The notes under the pieces are model-generated. The model was not told where the DNA came from. It was given only the letters and a program-made list of their open reading frames with translations, and searched no databases. This document shows positions 32,906-43,100 of a stretch of DNA of 64,000 nucleotides, in pieces (positions within the stretch are counted from its first letter, which is position 1; every line of letters starts with the position of its first letter). The position numbers and the translations under genes are program-made. The DNA comes from Runella sp. SP2 (lineage in GTDB: Bacteria; Bacteroidota; Bacteroidia; Cytophagales; Spirosomataceae). Location: contig NZ_CP031030.1 in assembly GCF_003711225.1 (NCBI RefSeq), forward strand, positions 4,836,001 to 4,900,000, in the 5' to 3' direction.

Positions 32906-34300
32906 TTACCGTTTCAGCCACCTATCCAGTCGCTCTTTCTCAAACGGCGAAAAATGCTCTATGTAGTTGGCTTGGGCGTCCATCACTACTACCAGCGGGC
33001 GTTTTGCGCCAAACATTGCTTCCAGTATTTCGGTCTCCGCATGACGGGCATACCAATGAGTTCCTGTTTTTGAAGTAGCCCAGTTTTTTTTCAGCGCTTC
33101 TTTCCAACTATCAAAATGATTCCGAACTCCTACAGTAGCGAAGCTGAGGTGCGGAGAGGTATATTTTTGTGCCAAAGTCGCCCAAGTAGTCAGCGCAAGT
33201 TCGCAGCTATCTTCCCACGTATTCCAAATCAGCAGCAGCGAATGGGTGGTTTTGGCAAGGGTTGGTAAAAAAACTTGGTTGCTGTCCACCGTCAAAAGGG
33301 GTAACGAAGGCACGGAGATTCCAGAAACAGGCTTCTGATTTTTCCAAAACTCGTACTTCAACTCTTTGAGACGCTTCGAATTTGGGAAATCCCGTTCAAA
33401 GCGGGTGATAATCTCGTATTTGCGGGGATAATCTCTTTTCCACAGCAACAACGACGTTAAGAGCGTTTCGCGCGTAACTGGCAAATGAGACAATTGGCGG
33501 TCGAGTACGTTGTAAAACTCCGTCATTACCTCGTACAAATCTGGTAGAGGTGTAATATCTTTTTGAATATGCTCTAACAAACACTGTTGGTATTCCAACG
33601 ACAGCACCGCGTCCTCAAAGGGTAAAATACGCAACGGCGGATGATATACCTCCGACGACGTAAAAGAGGGTTCATGCCCTCTACGGTACTCCTCAAACAT
33701 GGCCTCCGTCCAATTTTTGGTGGCGACAAAAAACTTAGTACGCTCGTAATACTGCGCTTCTAAGGCTGCTCTTACAAAAGCATTTTGACCCGTGTCGGAG
33801 GTATCTTGCGTTGCCTTGTAGCGCTCCCAACCTTCCTCGGCCAAATCTTGCATTAATTTGGTATAAATGTCGGTAGAAACTTTTTGCATCAACGGCCGCT
33901 GCATCAAAGAATCCCCACCAAATACCCCCTGCTGGTACAAAAAGCGGTTGATGGTCGCTGCTTTGTTTTGGCCTTCAAATACAAACTTTCCTTTAACTTC
34001 CTGTCCTTTGAGTGTATCGCCTTTGGGCAAGAAAAAACGGTAGATGTAGGTGCGGTTGGTGGTATCCATGTAATGAACATACACCACTTGCGAGCGCTCG
34101 ATGGGTACGACCACGCGCAAAAAATGCTGGCTATCAATGGGGACATCGCGGGCCGTAAATTGGTAATTTTCCCAGTCTATCAGAGGAGTGTACTTGAGGT
34201 TGGGCGTTTCAAATTTAAGTTCAAGAAAGCTGGTGGGGCGTTGGCTTCGGAGTTCAAGCCCTATCAACAGCAGTGCGATGATTAACAATTTCATTTTCAT
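32906..34300 (-). CDS. Exported thioredoxin-fold protein lacking CxxC
   Basis: A 464-residue exported protein with an N-terminal signal (LLIIALLLIGLELRS). The C-terminal 140 residues look like a TlpA/AhpC-type thioredoxin fold: a strand LLLIWNTWEDSCELAL sits where WCxxC should be, followed by FATVGVRN and the cis-Pro-like KRPLVVVMD. Only one cysteine remains in the active-site segment, so it is unlikely to be a standard disulfide reductase. The N-terminal half has no recognisable domain; similar Bacteroidota proteins carry DUF4369-like domains there. Confidence 0.6.
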   Translation of the reverse strand: MKMKLLIIALLLIGLELRSQRPTSFLELKFETPNLKYTPLIDWENYQFTARDVPIDSQHFLRVVVPIERSQVVYVHYMDTTNRTYIYRFFLPKGDTLKGQEVKGKFVFEGQNKAATINRFLYQQGVFGGDSLMQRPLMQKVSTDIYTKLMQDLAEEGWERYKATQDTSDTGQNAFVRAALEAQYYERTKFFVATKNWTEAMFEEYRRGHEPSFTSSEVYHPPLRILPFEDAVLSLEYQQCLLEHIQKDITPLPDLYEVMTEFYNVLDRQLSHLPVTRETLLTSLLLWKRDYPRKYEIITRFERDFPNSKRLKELKYEFWKNQKPVSGISVPSLPLLTVDSNQVFLPTLAKTTHSLLLIWNTWEDSCELALTTWATLAQKYTSPHLSFATVGVRNHFDSWKEALKKNWATSKTGTHWYARHAETEILEAMFGAKRPLVVVMDAQANYIEHFSPFEKERLDRWLKR

Positions 34301-34339
34301 GGGCTGATGGCTGATTTAGCGTTCATACTTGCGAACCTG

Positions 34340-34362
34340 CGCGAAAGTTCTGAACTTTCGCG
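34340..34362. repeat. Hairpin GCGAAAGTTC upstream of the carboxypeptidase
   Basis: GCGAAAGTTC-t-GAACTTTCGC, another member of the GAAAGTTC/GAACTTTC hairpin set seen at 32348 and 32856. It lies between two divergent genes. Confidence 0.6.
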
Positions 34363-34390
34363 GAGTTTTCACAATATCTCCTTTAAGATC

Positions 34391-35662
34391 ATGAAACACC
34401 TGTTATTGGTGGTTTCTTTTTTTTGTATGTCTGAAACCATTATTGCCCAAAGTAACCTCGCTCAGCGCCTTTTCGACGCGCACGATTTATTTCGAGAAAA
34501 AAGCGTAAACGTACGTCGCGAATTTAAGCATCGCCACTTGGTGCCGCTTATCGAACGCCTCAAAACGAGCCCTAATTTTGCGGTAAGCGAAGCAGGAAAA
34601 TCGTTTGAAGGACGTGGCATTTATCAAATCAAATACGGGAAAGGCGCGCCTCCTGTGCTTCTTTGGTCGCAAATGCACGGCGATGAAGCTACCGCGACGA
34701 TGGCTTTGCTTGACATCTTTAACTTCTTGAATGCCAGCGGCGATGGTTTTGACGACCTTCGTAAAAAGCTTTTGGAAAAAAGTACGTTGTATTTTGTGCC
34801 CATGCTCAACCCCGACGGCGTCGAACGTTGGCAGCGCCGCACAGCCCAAGAAATCGACATGAACCGCGATGCTGTGCGTCTTCAATGCCCTGAGTCGAAG
34901 CTACTTAAAAACCTTCAACAAACTCTTAAACCACTCGTTGGCTTCAATCTCCACGACCAAAGTCCTCGATACAGCGTAGGAAATAGCAAAGAAGTAGCCG
35001 CGATTTCGTTTTTGGCAACGGCTTACAACGAAGAACGTACCATCAACTCCGTCCGCGAGCGAGCCATGCAGCTCATTGTGGGCATGAACCGCGATTTACA
35101 GAAATATATTCCCAATCAGGTCGCTCGGTATTCGGACGAGTTTGAGCCCCGAGCCTTCGGCGATAACATTGCCAAATGGGGAACTAGCCTCGTACTCATC
35201 GAGTCGGGGGGCTACAAAAACGACCCCGAAAAGCAGTATTTACGCAAGATGAATTTCATCGCTATTTTGACCGCACTTGAAGCCATCGCCGACGGAACCT
35301 ACACGCGTCAGAATCGGAACGACTACGAAAAAATCCCGCAAAACGAGAAAAATCACTTCGACCTTATCATCCGCAACGCCCGTACGGAACTCAACGGGGT
35401 GAGCTATACCGTTGACGTGGCCATTAACCGCAACGAGTCCAATAATGCCGACGCAACGGGCTTTAGCTACCGCAGTAGTGTCGAAGATTTTGGTGATTTG
35501 TCGGTGTTTTATGGCATCGAAGAAATCGACGCCCAAGGAGCGCAACTGCTTGACCCTAAGAGCGGCAAACCTGTGGTACTAAAACTTGGCGACCGTGCCA
35601 ATTTCGAGTTGCGTTCGGACAAGAAAAACTGGAAAGTTGACAACGGATTTTTAAAAAATTAA
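34391..35662 (+). CDS. M14-family zinc carboxypeptidase
   Basis: A 423-residue exported peptidase. The signal peptide runs from the ATG at 34391 (MKHLLLVVSFFCMSETIIAQ); the longer upstream frame passes through the intergenic hairpin. The zinc motif is MHGDEATATM (His-x-x-Glu), followed by MLNPDG.ERWQRR, a third ligand in NLHDQS and a probable catalytic Glu in LIESGGYKND. M14 enzymes remove C-terminal residues, mostly in the periplasm or outside the cell. It stands alone. Confidence 0.85.
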   Translation: MKHLLLVVSFFCMSETIIAQSNLAQRLFDAHDLFREKSVNVRREFKHRHLVPLIERLKTSPNFAVSEAGKSFEGRGIYQIKYGKGAPPVLLWSQMHGDEATATMALLDIFNFLNASGDGFDDLRKKLLEKSTLYFVPMLNPDGVERWQRRTAQEIDMNRDAVRLQCPESKLLKNLQQTLKPLVGFNLHDQSPRYSVGNSKEVAAISFLATAYNEERTINSVRERAMQLIVGMNRDLQKYIPNQVARYSDEFEPRAFGDNIAKWGTSLVLIESGGYKNDPEKQYLRKMNFIAILTALEAIADGTYTRQNRNDYEKIPQNEKNHFDLIIRNARTELNGVSYTVDVAINRNESNNADATGFSYRSSVEDFGDLSVFYGIEEIDAQGAQLLDPKSGKPVVLKLGDRANFELRSDKKNWKVDNGFLKN

Positions 35663-35968
35663 CTTTCTATGTGCTAGTCCAGATTATTTGTAGAAAAAGT
35701 GAAATATGTCACCCCGATGGGGCTTTTGGAGAATCCGACATTTCGTTCTACGAAGATTTGGCTCCTCTGGAGCAATAAATAGGCAAAACAATACAGCGTT
35801 AGTTAGATTTGTTCAACGTTTTTACCCACAGATTAGCACAGATTGAGAACCGCAGATGAATAGCCTCATTAAGTCCTTTTTCAGCGAAAATCTGCGTTTG
35901 TATTATTCAGCGGGCTTCTGCGGGCGAAATAACTGAAAGTACTTAGTTAACAATAAACTTACAAGTCA
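35663..35968. repeat. 306-base gene-free gap with two repeat types
   Basis: There is no plausible gene here. The stretch 35707-35780 holds short palindromes (CCCCGATGGGG, GCTCCTCTGGAGC) joined by a GAATCCGACATTTCGTTCTACG linker-like stretch. The stretch 35825-35930 has direct and inverted CAGATT/AATCTG units (ACAGATTAGCACAGATT, AATCTGCG, CTGCGGGC). Both resemble dispersed intergenic repeats I associate with Bacteroidota genomes. No transposase is adjacent. Confidence 0.55.
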
Positions 35969-36328
35969 ATGAAAAAAGCAAAGCTGGTTTTAACATTTCT
36001 CTTCGGAGCTGTAATGATTTTTGCAGGCGTTAGTCATTTTTTAAAGCCAGCGATGTTTTTTCCGTTCATTCCTAATTTTCTCCCCCAAGCTACGATTAAT
36101 TACTTGGCAGGACTGTTAGAAATTGCGGTAGGAATCGGCACGTTTATACCCCGTTTTCGCCCACTTGCCGTACTTGGCATCTTCGTCATGATGCTGGTAT
36201 TTTTGCCTTTGCACGTTATTGATGTTTTCAAAGAAAACCCTGCCATCGGTAGCCACCAAGTCGCCTTGGTACGTTTACCCATTCAATTTGTTTTGATTGC
36301 TTGGGCTTGGTTTATTTATAAGAAATAG
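35969..36328 (+). CDS. DoxX-like membrane protein
   Basis: A 119-residue protein with four membrane helices. The segments FAGVSHFLKPAMF, AGLLEIAVGIGTFIP and RLPIQFVLIAWAWFIYKK match the small DoxX/DoxD-type family. It lies nine bases before panC and may be co-transcribed with panC-panD. No activity can be named. Confidence 0.8.
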   Translation: MKKAKLVLTFLFGAVMIFAGVSHFLKPAMFFPFIPNFLPQATINYLAGLLEIAVGIGTFIPRFRPLAVLGIFVMMLVFLPLHVIDVFKENPAIGSHQVALVRLPIQFVLIAWAWFIYKK

Positions 36329-36337
36329 AAACCTAAA

Positions 36338-37180
36338 ATGCTCATTTTCCCCACCATAGCCGATTTGCGGGCCTACTTACGTACGCAACGCGCACAAGGC
36401 AAATCTGTCGGATTTGTCCCTACCATGGGGGCGCTTCACGAAGGACATTTGTCGCTCATTGAGGCATCCAACGCCCAAAACGACCTGACGGTTTGCAGTA
36501 TTTTTGTCAACCCGATTCAGTTTAACAACCCCGACGACCTTGCTCGGTATCCTCGTACCTTGGAAGCTGACTGTGAACTGCTCCAAACCGTTGGTTGCGA
36601 CGCCGTTTTTGCGCCGTCCGTTCAAGAAATGTATCCCGAAAAGTCCCTTTTAACCTTCGATTTTGGCGATTTAGAACGTGTTATGGAGGGCAAATTTCGC
36701 CCTGGGCACTTCAACGGCGTGGGCGTTGTTGTCTCGAAATTATTCAACATCGTTCAGCCCGACCGTACCTATTTTGGCCAAAAAGACTTGCAGCAAGTGG
36801 GGGTTGTGCGACGCATGATGATTGATTTAGGATTTCAAATAGAACTCCACCCCCGCCCCACCCTTCGCGAAGCGGACGGACTAGCAATGTCGTCGCGCAA
36901 TCGAAACCTTACGCCTGACGAACGCTCCCTTGCGCCTCACATTTACGCGGGGCTAAGTGCCGCCAAAGCTTCCCTTTTAGAGGGTCGTTTCCCCGCCGAA
37001 GTAAAAGGTTGGATGAAAACACACTTTGCCCAACAACCCGCTTTTCGTTTAGAATATTTTGAGATTGTGAATGCTTTCAGTCTGCAAGATGTTACTGAGC
37101 TACAACCTCAAGGACAAACTGCGCTGTGTATTGCAGCCCACCTTGGAAAAGTACGGTTGATTGATAATATAGTTTTTTAG
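36338..37180 (+). CDS. panC: Pantothenate synthetase
   Basis: A 280-residue enzyme that joins pantoate and beta-alanine with ATP. Landmarks are [16 protein letters not shown] (HxGH-type nucleotidyl motif), [24 protein letters not shown] and [10 protein letters not shown] (KMSKS equivalent). The length is typical. panD follows 34 bases later and supplies beta-alanine for this reaction. Confidence 0.96.
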   Translation: MLIFPTIADLRAYLRTQRAQGKSVGFVPTMGALHEGHLSLIEASNAQNDLTVCSIFVNPIQFNNPDDLARYPRTLEADCELLQTVGCDAVFAPSVQEMYPEKSLLTFDFGDLERVMEGKFRPGHFNGVGVVVSKLFNIVQPDRTYFGQKDLQQVGVVRRMMIDLGFQIELHPRPTLREADGLAMSSRNRNLTPDERSLAPHIYAGLSAAKASLLEGRFPAEVKGWMKTHFAQQPAFRLEYFEIVNAFSLQDVTELQPQGQTALCIAAHLGKVRLIDNIVF

Positions 37181-37214
37181 ACTGAAATTTGCCGCGAAAA
37201 CAATCCAAACAACA

Positions 37215-37562
37215 ATGTTTGTTACCCTTTTTAAGTCAAAAATCCACCGCGTTAAAGTAACGCAAGCCGAGCTCAATTACGTAGGAAGCATCACCATCGA
37301 CGAAGCCCTCATGGAAGCGGCGGGTATCTTGGAAAATGAACAAGTACACGTAGTTAACAACAACAACGGCGAACGGCTCATTACGTATGTCATTAAAGGA
37401 GAGCGCAATACGGGCATTATTTGCCTCAATGGTGCCGCTGCCCGCAAAGCCCAAGTGGGCGACGTGGTCATTATCATTTCGTACGGCATGATGACCGAAG
37501 AAGAAGCCAAAACCTTCAAACCAAAAATCGTTTTCCCCGACGAAAATAACAGAGTTTTATAG
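37215..37562 (+). CDS. panD: Aspartate 1-decarboxylase precursor
   Basis: A 115-residue proenzyme. Self-cleavage at Gly24-Ser25 (YVG/SITID) gives the pyruvoyl group used to convert aspartate into beta-alanine. [16 protein letters not shown] before it, and [11 protein letters not shown] later, are diagnostic. It lies 34 bases after panC in the pantothenate operon. Confidence 0.96.
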   Translation: MFVTLFKSKIHRVKVTQAELNYVGSITIDEALMEAAGILENEQVHVVNNNNGERLITYVIKGERNTGIICLNGAAARKAQVGDVVIIISYGMMTEEEAKTFKPKIVFPDENNRVL

Positions 37563-37566
37563 GTAA

Positions 37567-37636
37567 TAGTCCATAGTTAATGGTCCATAGAAAATAACGA
37601 ATCTACTATGGACTATCGACCGTGGACTATGGACTA
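37567..37636. repeat. TAGTCCATAGT inverted repeat array
   Basis: TAGTCCATAGT (37567-37577) and ACTATGGACTA (37626-37636) are inverted copies. Between them are further units, GGTCCATAG and CTATGGACTAT. Units are degenerate heptamers of the type TCCATAG. They lie between panD and the flippase-like gene. Confidence 0.75.
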
Positions 37637-37650
37637 AAAAAAACATACAG

Positions 37651-38658
37651 ATGAAAAATATTCTCAAATACTGCCTTTCGCTTGCCGTAGCGGGTGGGTT
37701 GATGTGGTACGTTTTTAAAGACATGGACTTGGCTTCCATGTGGGCAAAATTCCAACACGCCAACCATAGCTGGCTCATTTTGGTTACCATTTTTACCATC
37801 GTTGCCGCTTGGAGCCGTGCCTACCGTTGGAATATGCTCCTCGAACCACTTGGGTACCGTCCATCTGCCTTCGACTCGACCGTAGCCGTTTTTACGGGAT
37901 ATTTTGCCAACCAGCTCATTCCACGCGCAGGTGAAGTGACCCGCTGCGGTACGCTCAATCGCCTCGACAAAGTACCCGTCAACGTAGGCTTTGGTACCGT
38001 GGTAGCCGAGCGTGTGTTTGACGTTGTGACGCTTCTGTTCTTGATTGGCCTTGCGTTTGTGCTCGAATTTGGGCGTTTGAGCAATTTTTTCATGGAGTTA
38101 TTTGGCGAAAAATTGGGGATTGGCCAAGGGAGTGGTAGCAATCGAATAGCCCTTTTGGGAGGTTTGGCGGTACTAGGAATAGGCTTTTTAGGAGCTGCGT
38201 GGTGGTTTTACCGAAAAAATGCCGAGCGTTTGCGTCAAAATTCGCTTTTTGCCAAAATCGAAGGATTTGTATTAGGGCTAATTGATGGTTTGTTGAGCGT
38301 CCGAAAACTACGGAATCCGTGGCTGTTTTTGTTCCATACCATTCTCATCTGGACCATGTACTTGCTCAGTTCGTACGTATGTTTTTTTGTACTGCCTGAG
38401 TCATCACACCTTACTCTTTTGGCAGGACTAACCATTCTTATCATGAGTGGTTTGGGAATGTCGGCACCCGTGCAAGGAGGTATTGGCCCTTATCATATTT
38501 TGGTAAGTAGCGCATTGGTACTTTACGGATTATCAAAAGAAGATGGCCTTGCCCTCGCGACGTACATCCACGGTACCCAAATGATTCTGATGCTGATTCT
38601 AGGCGGAATTTCGTTTATCATCACCCTCGTAAAAAGCCCAAAAACCGCAGTGGGATAA
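37651..38658 (+). CDS. Lysylphosphatidylglycerol synthase-type membrane (flippase-like) protein
   Basis: A 335-residue protein with about eight membrane segments. The conserved region RAYRWNMLLEPLGYRPS, then GYFANQLIPRAGEVTRCGTL, matches the LPG_synthase_TM (UPF0104) family, without the catalytic lysyl-transferase domain. Members may flip lipids. It starts just after the repeat array, 88 bases after panD. Confidence 0.85.
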   Translation: MKNILKYCLSLAVAGGLMWYVFKDMDLASMWAKFQHANHSWLILVTIFTIVAAWSRAYRWNMLLEPLGYRPSAFDSTVAVFTGYFANQLIPRAGEVTRCGTLNRLDKVPVNVGFGTVVAERVFDVVTLLFLIGLAFVLEFGRLSNFFMELFGEKLGIGQGSGSNRIALLGGLAVLGIGFLGAAWWFYRKNAERLRQNSLFAKIEGFVLGLIDGLLSVRKLRNPWLFLFHTILIWTMYLLSSYVCFFVLPESSHLTLLAGLTILIMSGLGMSAPVQGGIGPYHILVSSALVLYGLSKEDGLALATYIHGTQMILMLILGGISFIITLVKSPKTAVG

Positions 38659-38670
38659 CGTTATGTGTAT

Positions 38671-38709
38671 AACTGTTAACTGTTAATCGTGATTGATAAC
38701 GGATAACTT
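38671..38709. repeat. AACTGTTAACTGTTAA-type repeat
   Basis: AACTGTTAACTGTTAATCG then TGATAACGGATAAC repeats a loose heptamer theme in both orientations, in the gap between two genes. Confidence 0.55.
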
Positions 38710-38759
38710 ATTCTTCGGTTACAATTTCAACTTTTGTGTCATTTTTACGTAACAATCTC

Positions 38760-39245
38760 ATGTTTAACTCCGCCGCTAAAATTTTATCTTGGGAAGAAGG
38801 TGCGCAAGCCGCCCGCGCTTGGCAAGCAGAAGGTCAAAAAATTGTATTTACCAACGGATGTTTCGACATCGTTCATTTGGGGCACATCGACTATCTCGAA
38901 AAAGCCCGTAACTTAGGCGACAGAATGGTGCTTGGTCTCAATACCGACGCCTCAGTGAGCAGCATCAAAGGCCCGCTTCGCCCTGTCGTCAACGAATACG
39001 CCCGCGCCCGTTTGATGGCCTCGTTGGGGTTTGTGGATGCTGTCATTTTGTTCGGAGAACCTACGCCGTTGGAGCTAATTCAGACAATTTGTCCTGATAT
39101 TTTGGTCAAAGGCGACGATTATTCAGTAGATAACATCGTTGGTGCGGATTTTGTCGTTAATAGAGGAGGAGCCGTGAAAACCATTCCGTTAGTGAAAGGT
39201 TATTCGACGACTTCGCTTATCGAGAAGATTAAAAATAGTTATTGA
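38760..39245 (+). CDS. rfaE2: D-glycero-beta-D-manno-heptose 1-phosphate adenylyltransferase
   Basis: A 161-residue cytidylyltransferase-like enzyme equivalent to the second half of HldE. Motifs: [20 protein letters not shown] (nucleotidyltransferase HxGH) and the [11 protein letters not shown] tail. It makes ADP-heptose for lipopolysaccharide core. The kinase half is not encoded nearby. I use ATG 38760 rather than the GTG at 38736; the first eight residues of the longer form do not look conserved. Confidence 0.9.
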   Translation: MFNSAAKILSWEEGAQAARAWQAEGQKIVFTNGCFDIVHLGHIDYLEKARNLGDRMVLGLNTDASVSSIKGPLRPVVNEYARARLMASLGFVDAVILFGEPTPLELIQTICPDILVKGDDYSVDNIVGADFVVNRGGAVKTIPLVKGYSTTSLIEKIKNSY

Positions 39246-39266
39246 CAGCGCAAAATTTAAACAAAC

Positions 39267-39977
39267 ATGGGTGGTTTAATTCTCATTGGAATTGTCTTTA
39301 TGGTCATTGGTATGATTGTCCAATGGCGGTTAAAAAGCAAATTTACCGAGTATTCACAGGTAGGATTAATGAACGGCATGAGTGGTGCAGAAATTGCCTC
39401 ACAAATGCTTCGCGATAATGGCATCTACGACGTGCGCATCACGCAAGTAGAAGGAATGCTTACGGACCACTATAATCCCGCGGATAAAACCGTTAACCTA
39501 AGCGCCGATGTGTATCACGGACGCAGTGTGTCGGCGGCGGCCGTGGCTGCGCACGAATGCGGGCACGCCGTACAACATAAAGTAGCTTATGGCCCCCTGA
39601 AGATGCGTTCGGCATTGGTGCCTGTGGTGCAGGTGTGTAGCAACATCCTGAACTTTTTCAACATGGCGATGATGTTCATTGGTGGGTTTATTTTCTACAA
39701 CCAAGGTCTGGTTAGTACCACCATTCTAACCGTTTTGGTAGCTGCCAACTTAGGGGTAACCTTGTTTGCCATGATTACCCTTCCTGTCGAATTTGACGCA
39801 AGCCGCCGCGCCTTAGCGTGGGTTGAACAACGTGGCGTTGTCAATCGTAACGAATACGGAATGGCCAAAGATGCACTCCAATGGGCTGCCCTCACCTACG
39901 TAGTAGCTGCGTTGGGAGCGTTAGCTAACTTACTATATTACGCAAGCTTATTGCTCGGTCGTCGTAGCGATGACTAA
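39267..39977 (+). CDS. YugP-family membrane zinc metallopeptidase
   Basis: A 236-residue protein with an N-terminal helix, a zinc motif AAHECGHAVQH (HExxH form HECGH), and helices around residues 130-180. This matches the YugP/neutral zinc metallopeptidase 2 family. The conserved DASRRAL segment after the helices is present. The substrate is unknown. It lies 21 bases after the heptose gene. Confidence 0.88.
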   Translation: MGGLILIGIVFMVIGMIVQWRLKSKFTEYSQVGLMNGMSGAEIASQMLRDNGIYDVRITQVEGMLTDHYNPADKTVNLSADVYHGRSVSAAAVAAHECGHAVQHKVAYGPLKMRSALVPVVQVCSNILNFFNMAMMFIGGFIFYNQGLVSTTILTVLVAANLGVTLFAMITLPVEFDASRRALAWVEQRGVVNRNEYGMAKDALQWAALTYVVAALGALANLLYYASLLLGRRSDD

Positions 39978-39987
39978 AGATGCGTGT

Positions 39988-40038
39988 TGAGGTTGCTCAC
40001 AACCTCTAAAGTACCGTTGAGGTTGTGAGCAACCTCAA
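39988..40038. repeat. Inverted pair of the GGTTGTGAGCAACC element
   Basis: TTGAGGTTGCTCACAACCTC (from 39988) and TTGAGGTTGTGAGCAACCTC (from 40017) are related and each is palindromic around GGTTG...CAACC. It follows the metallopeptidase gene and precedes a terminator. Confidence 0.8.
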
Positions 40039-40052
40039 CCACACAAATAAAC

Positions 40053-40079
40053 AAAAAAGCGGCCGAAAGCCGCTTTTTT
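40053..40079. terminator. Bidirectional rho-independent terminator
   Basis: AAAAAAGCGGC and GCCGCTTTTTT form an 11-bp stem with a cgaaa loop. It lies between the metallopeptidase gene and the minus-strand T9SS gene, so it can serve both. Confidence 0.88.
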
Positions 40080-40115
40080 GTTGCAATATCGTTATTCAAA
40101 ATTCGTCATTCGTTC

Positions 40116-43100
40116 CTATTCAATTACTTGAATCCAGCCTTTACAGATTGAATTCCCTGGCAGTGTGAGTTGGTAGTAATACGTGCCGTTTAGCACTTCT
40201 TTTCCCCAATCATCAGCGTAGTTGTCACTGGCGAAAACGCGTTTTCCCCAACGGTTAAAAATCTCAATACGCGTACTTGGAGCGCCTACCACAAAGGTGT
40301 CATTTTTACCGTCGCCATTGGGGGTGATGACGTTCGGAATTTTGTCTAAGTTCAGCACCGACACCGACTGCGTCACGGTACTTGCACACCCGCGCGGCGA
40401 ATACGCTTTGAGTGTTACTTGGTACGTTCCGTTTTGGGTATAATCCAAGGCCGCAGGTGCCGCTACGCCCGACTTCGTTCCATTACCAAAATCCCACTCA
40501 TAACGCGATGCTCCCGTTGTTTTATTCACGTATTGCACCATCGTCGGTTTTCCGCAAGCGTAGGTCGGTGCTACATCAAAACTGGTGTTTTGTGGGCCAC
40601 TTTCCACGTTTACCGTTACCGTTTTACTTGGTTTGCAGCCATCAGGATAGGTGGCCGTCACGGTGTAGGTAGTAGTTTGCAAAGGGTTCGCAACGGGGTT
40701 TTTGGTTGTTGTATCCGACAAAGTTGGTGAAGCTTTCCAGCGAATTGTCCCTGCGCCTTGCGCCAACAACATGGCCGTTTGTCCCGCACACACCGTCGTA
40801 TCGGGCGTTACTCTAAAATCAGGTTTGTTGTTATCAATGCGAACAGTAATGGTTTTTTGTGGCAAACAACCATCGGCATATTGCCCTGTCACGGTATAGA
40901 CGGTTGTCACCAATGGTTTGGCCGTTACCCGCGTTCCGACCGAATCACTCAACGTCAAGGAAGGAGTCCAGCGATAACGAGTGGCGCTACCTTGGGCGCT
41001 CAAAACGGCACTTTGTCCTACGCAAATCGTGGTATCTCTAAAAGCCGCAAAGTCAGGCTTATCGTTGTTGATTTTGACCGTTACGGTACGCGTCACAACA
41101 CAAGCCGAATCCGTAATGGTGCAGATAAAATTGGTCGTGGCATTTACTTTGGCGATGGGATTAGCAATATTCGGATTGCTCAAACCCGCCGCAGGCGTCC
41201 ACGAATATTTCAATCCACCTGTTGCTTGGAGTGGCACACCTACGTTGCTACAAACCGTGGTATCTCCACTGGCAGCCGCTTTGCTTACGCCTACTTTGAT
41301 AATTTTTGTCACGACATCTTGTCCACGACAAACCAATGGATTAAATGCCCGCAACGTCACGCGGTATTCACCTGGTTGATTAAAAGTATAAGTCGCTTTC
41401 AGCGGGTCACGCGAGATGTTGTTTCCTTGCACGTCCCACGTATAAGTCTTTCCACCTTCACTGGTGTTTAAGAAATCCAACGTCATAGGCGCACAACCCG
41501 ACAGCACATTTTTGGTTGTACCTTGATAAACATCAAAATCGGCCTTGAGGCGGTCAATGTCAAACTTAAAAGCTGCGTTATTACAATCTCCACTGTTACG
41601 GTTTACCGCCCACACGTTGGGCGTAGAAGGAAAATTGGCTTGGCGACACACACACGTGGCCTGGTAAATCACGCCATTTTTGGCAAAACGGCTCGTCCCA
41701 CCATCCACGTGATCACCGTCAGTACTTGGCGATGATGTACTTCCAATAAATGTACCGTAGAGCAGCGATTTTGCCCCTTTTTCTAAAATAGCAATGTAAA
41801 AATTGCTTCCTGTGGTCGTCGTCCGAAACGCATCGGGCGTTGTTGGCAAGCCAATGGTACTACTGGTGGGGTTATAGCCATTTCGTGAATTAACGACTCC
41901 TCCCCAACCCGACAAATAAATATTCCCACATTCATTGACCAAAAAAGCGGTCGGTGCAATATCTGGCCTTGCTCTGGATGAACCAATGGTAGTAGAAAAT
42001 ATCGTTCGAGAAAGTGTTTTATCTAAAGCATGAATAAACTGCCCAGCATTGGTATTGCTATAAACTCCTGTGGTAGTGGGATAACGGCCACGCGTTAGTC
42101 CGAAAACGTGGACATTTTCTTCGGCATCCACATCCAGCAAATACGCCACGTCTGAGCTATCAGTCCCAAGGTAAGTCAATTGTTCCAATTTATCGTTGAC
42201 AAATTTGGCCACAAAACCATCTTCTTCCCCGCTTTTGGTGCTCTTAAATGCGGTTGTTTTGGCGGGCAAATTTGAGCTTCGGGTCAACCCTGCGACGTAC
42301 AAAGCACCCGACGGGGCCCATTTTACGCCGTATGCTCCATCCGCAGCTGTTCCTCCCAAGTACGTACTCATGAGCATTGTTCTGAGGTCCGAACTCAACT
42401 TAAACACCACCGCATCTTGACGACCACCGCCGTACTGCGCCGTGGTGGGATTGACCGTCGGAAAATTGGTCGAGTTGGTCGAAGTAGCCACATAGATGTT
42501 GTCTTTGTCGTCCACAACTACTTCTCCCCTAAATTCGTCGCTATAATTAATCAAGTTAAAATCAAAGGTGCGGCAGATTCCGTCATTTCCGTTTCCACCC
42601 ACCAGCGTACTTGCTGCCAACGTTGACCCATCGGCACTCAGCTTCATCACAAAAATGTCGCTACCATAGGTATATCCAAATCCTCCGACAGGTTCAACGG
42701 CCGTTCCGCCGCCAAAACGCGTTTGATAGGCACCAGCTGACAGCGGAAAATTTTGCGATGATGTTGTTCCAAAAATAACCAGTTCTCCTTTGTTGTTCAC
42801 AATCATACTGTGAGGTACGTCAGTATCTGTGCCCCCGATGTAAGTTCCATAGAGAAGACGAGTACCATCAGGGCTAAATTTTAACAAACCCATATCCACA
42901 CTCTGCGTTGCTTGGCGCTGAAAAGCTCCAGCAGTGGCTGGGAAAGGCCCTGTTGAGTGCAATGTACCAATCGAATACAAGTTTCCTTGTTCGTCGTAAG
43001 TCGCAGCGTGTCCAAAGTTGTTGGCAAACGAACCCGAAAAAGTCGAAAACACCAGCTCTGGGTCAATCGTCAGTGCTTGGCTGCGGTCGTATCCTTTGGG

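Noticed and set aside
35663-35968. Insertion sequence or transposon remnant
   Set aside because: No transposase-like frame, no terminal inverted repeats or target duplications are visible; only short repeat units.
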